DNA of 64,000 nucleotides, from assembly GCA_035048495.1 (NCBI GenBank), contig CM068548.1:124001-188000 (forward strand), in the 5' to 3' direction. The first letter of the stretch is position 1, and every line of letters starts with the position of its first letter. This DNA is from Euptelea pleiosperma. Its lineage: Eukaryota > Streptophyta > Magnoliopsida > Ranunculales > Eupteleaceae. The notes under the pieces are model-generated. The model did no database searches and was not told the origin of the DNA. It saw only the letters and a program-made list of their open reading frames with translations. Positions 1-13,000 of the stretch are shown here, piece after piece. The translations under genes and the position numbers were made by a program.

Positions 1-3000
1 CGAATCTTATTCCAACACATCAAATGTGTTAGAACAATTGTAATAGAGATATTGAGTCAAATTACGAGGTCCGGTTGCGAGAAAGTCACTTGTTATAGCT
101 TCGGAATGTAACACTCAAACTGAGTCAAATTAGAGACATTGACGCACGGATGGAGCAAACTTATTCGATAGTCCCGAATCTTATTCCAACACTTCAAATG
201 TGTTAAACAATTGTAATAGAAGATATTGAGTCAAATTACGAGGTCCGGTTGCGAGAAAGTCACTTGTTATAGGCTTCGGAATGTAACACACAAACTGAGT
301 CCAATTAGAGCATTGACGCACGGATGGAGCAAACTTCTTCGACAGTCCCGAATCTTATTCCAACACTTCAAATGTGTTAGAACAATTGTAATAGAAGATA
401 TTGAGTCAAATTACGAGGTCCGGTTGCGAGAAAGTCACTTGTTATAGGCTTCGGAATGTAACACACAAACTGAGTCCAATTAGAGACATTGACGCACGGA
501 TGGAGCAAACTTCTTCCGACAGTCCCGAATCTTATTCAACACTTCAAATGTGTTAGAACAATTGTAATAGAAGATATTGAGTCAAATTACGAGGTCCGGT
601 TGCGAGAAAGTCACTTTTATAGGCTTCGGAATGTAACACACAAACTGAGTCCAATTAGAGACATTGACGCATGGATGGAGCAAACTTCTTCCGACAGTCC
701 CGAATCTTATTCCAACACATCAAATGTGTTAGAACAATTGTAATAGAAGGATATTCAGTCAAATTACGAGGTCCGGTTGCGAGAAAGTCACTTGTTATAG
801 GCTTCGGAATGTAACACTCAAACTGAGTCAATTAGAGACATTGAAGCACGGATGGAGCAAACTTATTCGATAGTCCCGAATCTTATTCCAACACTTCAAA
901 TGTGTTAAAACAATTGTAATAGAAGATATTTAGTCAAATTACGAGGTCCGGTTGCGAGAAAGTCCCTTGTTATAGGCTTCGAAATGTAACACACAAACTG
1001 AGTCCAATTACAGACATTGACGCACGGATGGAGCAAACTTCTTTCGACAGTCCGAATCTAATTCCAACACTTCAAATGTGTTAGAACAATTGTAATAGAA
1101 GATATTGAGTCAAATTACGAGGTCCGGTTGCGAGAAAGTCACTTGTTATAGGCTTCGGAATGTAACACACAAACTGAGTCCAATTAGAGACATTGACGCA
1201 CGGATGAGCAAACTTCTTCCGACAGTCCCGAATCTTATTCCAACACTTCAAATGTGTTGAACAATTCTAATAGAAGATATTGAGTCAAATTACGAGGTCC
1301 GGTTGCGAGCAAGTCACTTGTTATAGGCTTCGGAATGTAACACCCAAACTGAGTCAAATTAGAGACATTGACGCACGGATGGAGCAAACTTATTCCGACA
1401 GTCCCGAATCTTATTCCAACACTTCAAATGTGTTAAACAATTGTAATAGAAGATATTGAGTCAAATTACGAGGTCCGGTTGCGAGAAAGTCACTTGTTAT
1501 AGGCTTCGGAATGTAACACACAAACGGAGTCCAATTAAGACATTGACGCACGGATGGAGCAAACTTCTTCCGACAGTACCGAATCTTATTCCAACACTTC
1601 AAATGTGTTAGAACAATTGTAATAGAAGATATTGAGTCAAATTACGAGGTCCGGTTGCGAGAAAGTCACTTGTTATAGGCTTCGGAATGTAACAAACAAA
1701 CTGAGTCCAATTAGAGGCATTTACGCACGGATGGAGCAAACTTCTTTCCGACAGTCCGAATCTTATTCCAACACTTCAAATGTGTTAGAACAATTGTAAT
1801 AGAAGATATTGAGTCAAATTACAAGGTCCGGTTGCGAGAAAGTCACTTGTTATAGGCTTCGGAATGTAACACACAAACTGAGTCCAATTACATACATTGA
1901 CGCATGGATGGAGCAAACTTCTTCCGACAGTCCCGAATCTTATTCCAACACTCAAATGTGTTAGAACAATTGTAATAGAAGATATTCAGTCAAATTACGA
2001 GGTCCGGTTGCGAGAAAGTCACTTGTTATAGGCTTCGGAATGTAACACACAAACTGAGTCCAATTAGAGACATTGACGCACTGATGGAGCAAACTTCTTC
2101 CGACAGTCCCGAATCGTATTCCAACACTTCAAACGTGTTAGAACAATTGTAATAGAAGATATTGAGTCAAATTACGAGGTCCGGTTGCGAGAAAGTCACT
2201 TGTTATAGGCTTCGGAATGTAACACACAAACTGAGTCCAATTAGAGACATTGACGCACGGATGGAGCAAACTTCTTCCGACAGTCCCGAATCTTATTCCA
2301 ACACTTCAAATGTGTTGAACCAATTGTAATAGAAGATATTGAGTCAAATTACGAGGTCCGGTTGCGAGAAAGTCACTTGTTATAGGCTTCGGAATGTAAC
2401 ACACAAACTGAGTCAAATTAGAGACATTGACGCACGGATGGAGCAAACTTATTCCGATAGTCCCGAATCTATTCAACACTTCAAATGTGTTAAAACAATT
2501 GTAATAGAAGATATTGAGTCAAATTACGAGGTCGGTTGCTAGAAAGTCTCTTGTTATAGGCTTCGGAATGTAACACACAAACTGAGTCCAATTAGAGACA
2601 TTGACGCACGGATGGAGCAAACTTCTTCCGACAGTGCCGAATCTTATTCCAACACTTCAAATGTGTTGAACAATTCTAATAGAAGATATAGAGTCAAATT
2701 ACGAGGTCCGGTTGCGAGAAAGTCACTTGTTATAGGCTTCGGAATGTAACAAACAAAATGAGTCCAATTAGAGCATTTACGCACGGATGGAGCAAACTTC
2801 TTTCCGATAGTCCCGAATCTTAATCCAACACTTCAAATGTGTTAGAACAATTGTAATAGAAGATATTGAGTCAAATTACAAGGTCCGGTTGCGAGAAAGT
2901 CACTTGTTATAGGCTTCGGAATGTAACACACAAACTGAGTCCAATTAGAGGCATTGACGCACGGATGGAGCAAACTTCTTCCGACCGTCCGAATCTTATT

Positions 3001-6000
3001 CCAATACTTCAAAATGTGTTAGAAAAATTCTAATAGAAGATATTGAGTCAAATTACGAGGTCGGTTGCGAGAAAGTCACTTGTTATAGGCTTCGGAATGT
3101 AACAAACAAACTGAGTCCAATTAGAATCATTTACGCATGGATGGAGCAAACTTCTTCCGACAGTCCCGAATCTTATTCCAACACATCAAATGTGTTAGAA
3201 CAATTGTAATAGAGGATATTCAGTCAAATTACAAGGTCCGGTTGCGAGAAAGTCACTTGTTATAGGCTTCGGAATGTAACACTCAAACTGAGTCAAATTA
3301 GAGACATTGATGCACGGATGGAGCAAACTTATTCCGACAGTCCCGAATCTTATTCCAACACTTCAAATGTGTTAGAACAATTGTAATAGAAGATATTAGT
3401 CAAATTACGAGGTCCGGTTGCGAGAAAGTCACTTGTTATAGGCTTCGAAATGTAACACACAAACTGAGTCCAATTAGAGACATTGACGCACGGATGGAGC
3501 AAACTTCTTTCGACACTCCCGAATCTTATTCCAACACTTCAAATGTGTTAGAACAATTGTAATAGAAGATATTGAGTCAAATTACGAGGTCCGGTTGCGA
3601 GAAAGTCACTTGTTATAGGCTTCGGAATGTAACACACAAACTGAGTCCAATTAGAGACATTGACGCACGGATGGAGCAAACTTCTTCCGACAGTCCCGAA
3701 TCTTATTCCAACACTTCAAATGTGTTAGACCAATTGTAATAGAAGATATTGAGTCAAATTACGAGGTCCGGTTGCGAGAAAGTCACTTGTTATAGGCTTC
3801 GGAATGTAACACACAAACTGAGTCAAATTAGAGACATTGACGCACGGATGGAGCAAACTTCTTCCGACTGTCCCGAATCTTATTCCAACACATCAAATGT
3901 GTTAGAACAATTGTAATAGAAGATATTGAGTCAAATTACGAGGTCCGGTTGCGAGAAAGTCACTTGTTATAGGCTTCGGAATGTAACACACAAACTGAGT
4001 CCAATTACAGACATTGACGCACGGATGGAGCAAACTTCTTCCGACAGTCCCGAATCTTATTCCAACACATCAAATGTGTTAGAACAATTGTAATAGAAGA
4101 TATTGAGTCAAATTACGAGGTCCGGTTGCGAGAAAGTCACTTGTTATAGGCTTCGGAATGTAACACACAAACTGAGTCCAATTAGAGGCATTGACGCACG
4201 GATGGAGCAAACTTCTTCCGACAGTCCGAATCTTATTCCAACACTTCAAATGTGTTAGAACAATTGTAATAGAAGATATTGAGTCAAATTACGAGGTCCG
4301 GTTGCGAGAAAGTCACTTGTTATAGGCTTCGGAATGTAACACACAAACTGAGTCCAATTACAGACATTGACGCACGGATGGAGCAAACTTCTTCCGACAG
4401 TCCCGAATCTTATTCCAACACATCAAATGTGTTAGAACAATTGTAATAGAAGATATTGAGTCAAATTACGAGGTCCGGTTGCGAGAAAGTCACTTGTTAT
4501 AGGCTTCGGAATGTAACACACAAACTGAGTCCAATTAGAGACATTGACGCACGGATGGAGCAAACTTCTTCCGACAGTCCCGAATCGTATTCCAACACAT
4601 CAAACGTGTTAGAACAATTGTAATAGAAGATATTGAGTCAAATTACGAGGTCCGGTTGCGAGAAAGTCACTTGTTATAGGCTTCGGAATGTAACACACAA
4701 ACTGAGTCCAATTAGAGGCATTGACGCACGGATGGAGCAAACTTCTTCCGACAGTCCGAATCTTATTCCAACACATCAAATGTGTTGGAACAATTCTAGT
4801 AGAAGATATTGAGTCAAATTACGAGGTCCGGTTGCGAGAAAGTCACTTGTTATAGGCTTCGGAATGTAACACACAAACTGAGTCCAATTAGAGACATTGA
4901 CGCACGGATGGAGCAAACTTCTTCCGACAGTCCCGAATCTTATTCCAACACTTCAAATGTGTTAGAAACAATTGTAATAGAAGATATTGAGTCAAATTAC
5001 GAGGTCCGGTTGCGAGAAAGTCACTTGTTATAGGCTTCGGAATGTAACACACAAACTGAGTCCAATTACAGACATTGACGCACGGATGGAGCAAACTTCT
5101 TCCGACAGTCCCGAATCTTATTCCAACACTTCAAATGTGTTGGAACAATTCTAATAGAAGATATTGAGTCAAATTACGAGGTCCGGTTGCGAGAAAGTCA
5201 CTTGTTATAGGCTTCGGAATGTAACAAACAAACTGAGTCCAATTAGAGGCATTTACGCACGGATCGGAGCAAACTTCTTTCGACAGTCCGAATCTTATCC
5301 AACACTTCAAATGTGTTAGAACAATTGTAATAGAAGATATTGAGTCAAATTACAAGGTCCGGTTGCGAGAAAGTCACTTGTTATAGGCTTCGGAATGTAA
5401 CACACAAACTGAGTCCAATTAGAGCATTGACGCATGGATGGAGCAAACTTCTTCCGACAGTCCCGAATCTTATTCAACACTTCAAATGTGTTAGAACAAT
5501 TGTAATAGAAGATATTGAGTCAAATTACGAGGTCCGGTTGCGAGAAAGTCACTTGTTATAGGCTTCGGAATGTAACACACAAACTGAGTCCAATTAGAGA
5601 CATTTACGCACGGATGGAGCAAACTTCTTCCGACAGTCCCGAATCTTATTCCAACACATCAAATGTGTTAGAACAATTGTAATAGAGGATATTCAGTCAA
5701 ATTACGAGGTCCGGTTGCGAGAAAGTCACTTGTTATAGGCTTCGGAATGTAACACTCAAACTGAGTCAAATTAGAGACATTGACGCACGGATGGAGCAAA
5801 CTTATTCCGACAGTCCCGAATCTTATTCCAACACTTCAAATGTGTTAGAACAATTGTAATAGAAGATATTGAGTCAAATTACGAGGTCCGGTTGCGAGAA
5901 AGTCACTTGTTATAGGCTTCGGAATGTAACACACAAACTGAGTCCAATTACAGACATTGACGCACGGATGGAGCAAACTTCTTCGACAGTCCCGAATCTA

Positions 6001-7099
6001 TTCCAACACTTCAAATGTGTTAGAACAATTGTAATAGAAGATATTGAGTCAAATTACGAGGTCCGGTTGCGAGAAAGTCACTTGTTATAGGCTTCGGAAT
6101 GTAACACACAAACTGAGTCCAATTAGAGACATTGACGCACGGATGGAGCAAACTTCTTCCGACAGTGCCCGAATCTTATTCCAACACTTCAAATGTGTTG
6201 AACAATTCTAATAGAAGATATTGAGTCAAATTACGAGGTCCGGTTGCGAGAAAGTCACTTGTTATAGGCTTCGGAATGTAACACACAAACTGAGTCCAAT
6301 TAGAGGCATTGACGCACGGATGGAGCAAACTTCTTCCGACAGTCCCGAATCTTATTCAACACTTCAAATGTGTTAGACAAATTCTAATAGAAGATATTGA
6401 GTCAAATTACGAGGTCCGGTTGCGAGAAGTCACTTTTATAGGCTTCGGAATGTAACAAACAAACTGAGTCAATTAGATCATTTACGCACGGATGGAGCAA
6501 ACTTCTTCCGACAGTCCCGAATCTTATTCCAACACTTCAAATGTGTTAGAACAATTGTAATAGAGGATATTCAGTCAAATTACAAGGTCCGGTTGCGAGA
6601 AAGTCACTTGTTATAGGCTTCGGAATGTAACACACAAACTGAGTCCAATTAGAGACATTGACGCACGGATGGAGCAAACTTATTCCGACAGTCCCGAATC
6701 TTATTCCAACACTTCAAATGTGTTAAACAATTGTAATAGAAGATATTAGTCAAATTACGAGGTCCGGTTGCGAGAAAGTCACTTGTTATAGGCTTCGGAA
6801 TGTAACACACAAACTGAGTCCAATTAGAGACATTGACGCACGGATGGAGCAAACTTCTTTCGACAGTCCCGAATCTAATTCTAACACTTCAAATGTGTTA
6901 AACAATTGTAATAGAAGATATTGAGTCAAATTACGAGGTCCGGTTGCGAGAAAGTCACTTGTTATAGGCTTCGGAATGTAACACACAAACTGAGTCCAAT
7001 TACAGACATTGACGCACGGATGGAGCAAACTTCTTCCGACAGTCCGAATCTTATTCCAACACATCAAATGTGTTGAACAATTCTAATAGAAGATATTGA

Positions 7100-10000
7100 G
7101 TCAAATTACGAGGTCCGGTTGCGAGAAAGTCACTTGTTATAGGCTTCGGAATGTAACACCCAAACTGAGTCCAATTAGAGACATTGACGCACGGATGGAG
7201 CAAACTTATTCCGATAGTCCCGAATCTTATTCCAACACTTCAAATGTGTTAAAACAATTGTAATAGAAGATATTGAGTCAAATTACGAGGTCCGGTTGCG
7301 AGAAAGTCACTTGTTATAGGCTTCGGAATGTAACACACAAACGGAGTCCAATTACAGACATTGACGCACGGATGGAGCAAACTTCTTCCGACAGTGCCGA
7401 ATCTTATTCCAACACATCAAATGTGTTAGAACAATTGTAATAGAAGATATTGAGTCAAATTACGAGGTCCGGTTGCGAGAAAGTCACTTGTTATAGGCTT
7501 CGGAATGTAACAACAAACTGAGTCCAATTAGAGGCATTTACGCACGGATGGAGCAAACTTCTTTCCGACAGTCCCTGAATCTTATTCCAACACTTCAAAT
7601 GTGTTAGAACAATTGTAATAGAAGATATTGAGTCAAATTACAAGGTCCGGTTGCGAGAAAGTCACTTGTTATAGGCTTCGGAATGTAACACACAAACTGA
7701 GTCCAATTACATACATTGACGCACTGGATGGAGCAAACTTCTTCCGACAGTCCCGAATCTTATTCCAACACATCAAATGTGTTAGAACAATTGTAATAGA
7801 AGATATTGAGTCAAATTACGAGGTCCGGTTGCGAGAAAGTCACTTGTTACAGGCTTCGGAATGTAACACACAAACTGAGTCCAATTAGAGACATTGACGC
7901 ACTGGATGGAGCAAACTTCTTCCGACAGTCCCGAATCGTATTCCAACACATCAAATGTGTTAGAACAATTGTAATAGAAGATATTGAGTCAAATTACGAG
8001 GTCCGGTTGCGAGAAAGTCACTTGTTATAGGCTTCGGAATGTAACACTCAAACTGAGTCAAATTAGAGACATTGACGCACGGATGGAGCAAACTTCTTCC
8101 GACAGTGTCGAATCTTATTCCAACACATCAAATGTGTTGGACCAATTCTAGTAGAAGATATTGAGTCAAATTACGAGGTCCGGTTGCGAGCAAGTCACTT
8201 GTTATAGGCTTCGGAATGTAACACCCAAACTGAGTCAAATTAGAGACATTGACGCACGGATGGAGCAAACTTATTCCGATAGTCCCGAATCTTATTCCAA
8301 CACTTCAAATGTGTTAAAACAATTGTAATAGTAGATATTGAGTCAAATTACGAGGTCCGGTTGCGAGAAAGTCTCTTGTTATAGGCTTCGGAATGTAACA
8401 CACAAACGGAGTCCAATTACAGACATTGACGCACGGATGGAGCAAACTTCTTCCGACATTGCCGAATCTTATTCCAACACGTCAAATGTGTTGGAACAAT
8501 TCTAATAGAAGATATAGATCAAATTACGAGGTCCGGTTGCGAGAAAGTTACTTGTTATATGCTTCGGAATGTAACAAACAAAATGAGTCCAATTAGAGGC
8601 ATTTACGCACGGACGGAGCAAACTTCTTTCGATAGTCCCGAATCTTAATCCAACACTTCAAATCTGTTAGAACAATTGTAATAGAAGATATTGAGTCAAA
8701 TTACGAGGTCCGGTTGCGAGAAAGTCACTTGTTATAGGCTTCGGAATGTAACACCCAAACTGAGTCCAATTAGAGGCATTGACGCACGGATGGAGCAAAC
8801 TTCTTCCGACCGTCCCGAATCTTATTTCAATACTTCAAATGTGTTAGAAAAATTCTAATAGAAGATATTGAGTCAAATTACGAGGTCCGGTTGCGAGAAA
8901 GTCACTTTTATAGGCTTCGGAATGTAACAAACAAACTGAGTCCAATTAGAATCATTTACGCATGGATGGAGCAAACTTCTTCCGACAGTCCCGAATCTTA
9001 TTCCAACACATCAAATGTGTTAGAACAATTGTAATAGAGGAAATTCAGTCAAATTACAAGGTCCGGTTGCGAGAAAGTCACTTGTTATAGGCTTCGGAAT
9101 GTAACACTCAAACTGAGTCAAATTAGAGACATTGACGCACGGATGGAGCAAACTTATTCCGATAGTCCCGAATCTTATTCCAACACTTCAAATGTGTTAA
9201 AACAATTGTAATAGAAGATATTTAGTCAAATTACGAGGTCCGGTTGCGAGAAAGTCCCTTGTTATAGGCTTCGAAATGTAACACACAAACTGAGTCCAAT
9301 TACAGACATTGACGCACGGATGGAGCAAACTTGTTTCGACACTCCCGAATTCAATTCTAACACTTCAAATGTGTTAAAAAAATTGTAATAGAAGATATTG
9401 AGATAAATTACGAGGTCCGGTTGCAAGAAAGTCACTTGTTATAGGCTTCGGAATGTAACACACAAACTGAGTCCAATTAGAGACATTGACGCACGGATGG
9501 AGCAAACTTCTTCCGACAGTGCCGAATCTTATTCCAACATATCCAATGTGTTGGACCAATTCTAATAGAAGATATTGAGTCAAATTACGAGGTCCGGTTG
9601 CGAGCAAGTCACTTGTTATAGGCTTCGGAATGTAACACCCAAACTGAGTCAAATTAGAGACATTGACGCACGGATGGAGCAAACTTATTCCGATTGTCCC
9701 GAATCTTATTCCAACACTTCAAATGTGTTAAAACAATTGTAATAGAAGATATTGAGTCAAATTACGAGGTCCGGTTGCGAGAAAGTCACTTGTTATAGGC
9801 TTCGGAATGTAACACACAAACGGAGTCCAATTACAGACATTGACGCACGGATGGAGCAAACTTCTTCCGACAGTGCCGAATCTTATTCCAACACATCAAA
9901 TGTGTTAGAACAATTGTAATAGAAGATATTGAGTCAAATTACGAGGTCCGGTTGCGAGAAAGTCACTTGTTATAGGCTTCGGAATGTAACAAACAAACTG

Positions 10001-13000
10001 AGTCCAATTAGAGGCATTTACGCACGGATGGAGCAAACTTCTTTCCACAGTCCTGAATCTTATTCCAACACTTCAAATGTGTTAGAACAATTGTAATAGA
10101 AGATATTGAGTCAAATTACAAGGTCCGGTTGCGAGAAAGTCACTTGTTATAGGCTTCGGAATGTAACACACAAACTGAGTCCAATTACATACATTGACGC
10201 ATGGATGGAGCAAACTTCTTCCGACAGTCCCAAATCTTATTCCAACACATCAAATGTGTTAGAACAATTGTAATAGAAGATATTCAGTCAAATTACGAGG
10301 TCCGGTTGCGAGATAGTCACTTGTTACAGGCTTCGGAATGTAACACACAAACTGAGTCCAATTAGAGACATTGACGAATGGATGGAGCAAACTTCTTCCG
10401 ACAGTCCCGAATCGTATTCCAACACATCAAACGTGTTAGAACAATTGTAATCGAAGATATTGAGTCAAATTACGAGGTCCGGTTGCGAGAAAGTCACTTG
10501 TTATAGGCTTCGGAATGTAACACTCAAACTGAGTCAAATTAGAGACATTGACGCACGGATGGAGCAAACTTCTTCCGACAGTGTCGAATCTTATTCCAAC
10601 ACATCAAATGTGTTGGACCAATTCTAGTAGAAGATATTGAGTCAAATTACGAGGTCCGGTTGCGAGCAAGTCACTTGTTATAGGCTTCGGAATGTAACAC
10701 CCAAACTGAGTCAAATTAGAGACATTGACGCACGGATGGAGCAAACTTATTCCGATAGTCCCGAATCTTATTCCAACACTTCAAATGTGTTAAAACAATT
10801 GTAATAGTAGATATTGAGTCAAATTACGAGGTCCGGTTGCGAGAAAGTCTCTTGTTATAGGCTTCGGAATGTAACACACAAACGGAGTCCAATTACAGAC
10901 ATTGACGCACGGATGGAGCAAACTTCTTCCGACATTGCCGAATCTTATTCCAACACGTCAAATGTGTTGGAACAATTCTAATAGAAGATATAGAATCAAA
11001 TTACGAGGTCCGGTTGCGAGAAAGTTACTTGTTATATGCTTCGGAATGTAACAAACAAAATGAGTCCAATTAGAGGCATTTACGCACGGACGGAGCAAAC
11101 TTCTTTCGATAGTCCCGAATCTTAATCCAACACTTCAAATCTGTTAGAACAATTGTAATAGAAGATATTGAGTCAAATTACAAGGTCCGGTTGCGAGAAA
11201 GTCACTTGTTATAGGCTTCGGAATGTAACACACAAACTGAGTCCAATTAGAGGCATTGACGCACGGATGGAGCAAACTTCTTCCGACCGTCCCGAATCTT
11301 ATTTCAATACTTCAAATGTGTTAGAAAAATTCTAATAGAAGATATTGAGTCAAATTACGAGGTCCGGTTGCGAGAAAGTCACTTTTATAGGCTTCGGAAT
11401 GTAACAAACAAACTGAGTCCAATTAGAATCATTTACGCATGGATGGAGCAAACTTCTTCCGACAGTCCCGAATCTTATTCCAACACATCAAATGTGTTAG
11501 AACAATTGTAATAGAGGAAATTCAGTCAAATTACAAGGTCCGGTTGCGAGAAAGTCACTTGTTATAGGCTTCGGAATGTAACACTCAAACTGAGTCAAAT
11601 TAGAGACATTGACGCACGGATGGAGCAAACTTATTCCGATAGTCCCGAATCTTATTCCAACACTTCAAATGTGTTAAAACAATTGTAATAGAAGATATTT
11701 AGTCAAATTACGAGGTCCGGTTGCGAGAAAGTCCCTTGTTATAGGCTTCGAATGTAACACACAAACTGAGTCCAATTACAGACATTGACGCACGGATGGA
11801 GCAAACTTGTTTCGACACTCCCGAATTCAATTCTAACACTTCAAATGTGTTAAAAAAATTGTAATAGAAGATATTGAGATAAATTACGAGGTCCGGTTGC
11901 AAGAAAGTCACTTGTTATAGGCTTCGGAATGTAACACACAAACTGAGTCCAATTAGAGACATTGACGCACGGATGGAGCAAACTTCTTCCGACAGTGCCG
12001 AATCTTATTCCAACATATCCAATGTGTTGGACCAATTCTAATAGAAGATATTGAGTCAAATTACGAGGTCCGGTTGCGAGCAAGTCACTTGTTATAGGCT
12101 TCGGAATGTAACACCCAAACTGAGTCAAATTAGAGACATTGACGCACGGATGGAGCAAACTTCTTCCGACAGTGTCGAATCTTAATCCAACACTTCAAAT
12201 GTGGTGGAACAATTGTAATAGAAGATATTGAGTCAAATTACAAGGTCCGGTTGCGAGAAATTCACTTGTTATAGGCTTCGGAATGTAACACACAAACTGA
12301 GTCCAATTAGAGGCATTGACGCACGGATGGAGCAAACTTCTTCCGACCGTCCCAAATCTTATTCCAATACTTCAAATGTGTTAAAAAAATTCTAATAGAA
12401 GATATTGAGTAAAATTACAAGGTCCGGTTGCGAGAAAGTCACTTTTATAGGCTTCGGAATGTAACAAACAAACTGAGTCCAATTAGAATCATTTACGCAC
12501 GGATGGAGCAAACTTCTTCCGACAGTCCCGAATCTTATTCCAACTCATCAAATGTGTTAGAACAATTGTAATAGAGGATATTCAGTCAAATTACAAGGTC
12601 CGGTTGCGAGAAAGTCACTTGTTATAGGCTTCGGAATGTAACACTCAAACTGAGTCAAATTAGAGACATTGACGCACGGATGGAGCAAACTTATTCCGAT
12701 AGTCCCGAATCTTATTCCAACACTTCAAATGTGTTAAAACAATTGTAATAGAAGATATTTAGTCAAATTACGAGGTCCGGTTGCGAGAAAGTCCCTTGTT
12801 ATAGGCTTCGAAATGTAACACACAAACTGAGTCCATTTTACAGACATTGACGCACGGATGGAGCAAACTTGTTTCGACACTCCCGAATTCAATTCTAACA
12901 CTTCAAATGTGTTAAAAAAATTGTAATAGAAGATATTGAGATAAATTACGAGGTCCGGTTGCAAGAAAGTCACTTGTTATAGGCTTCGGAATGTAACACA

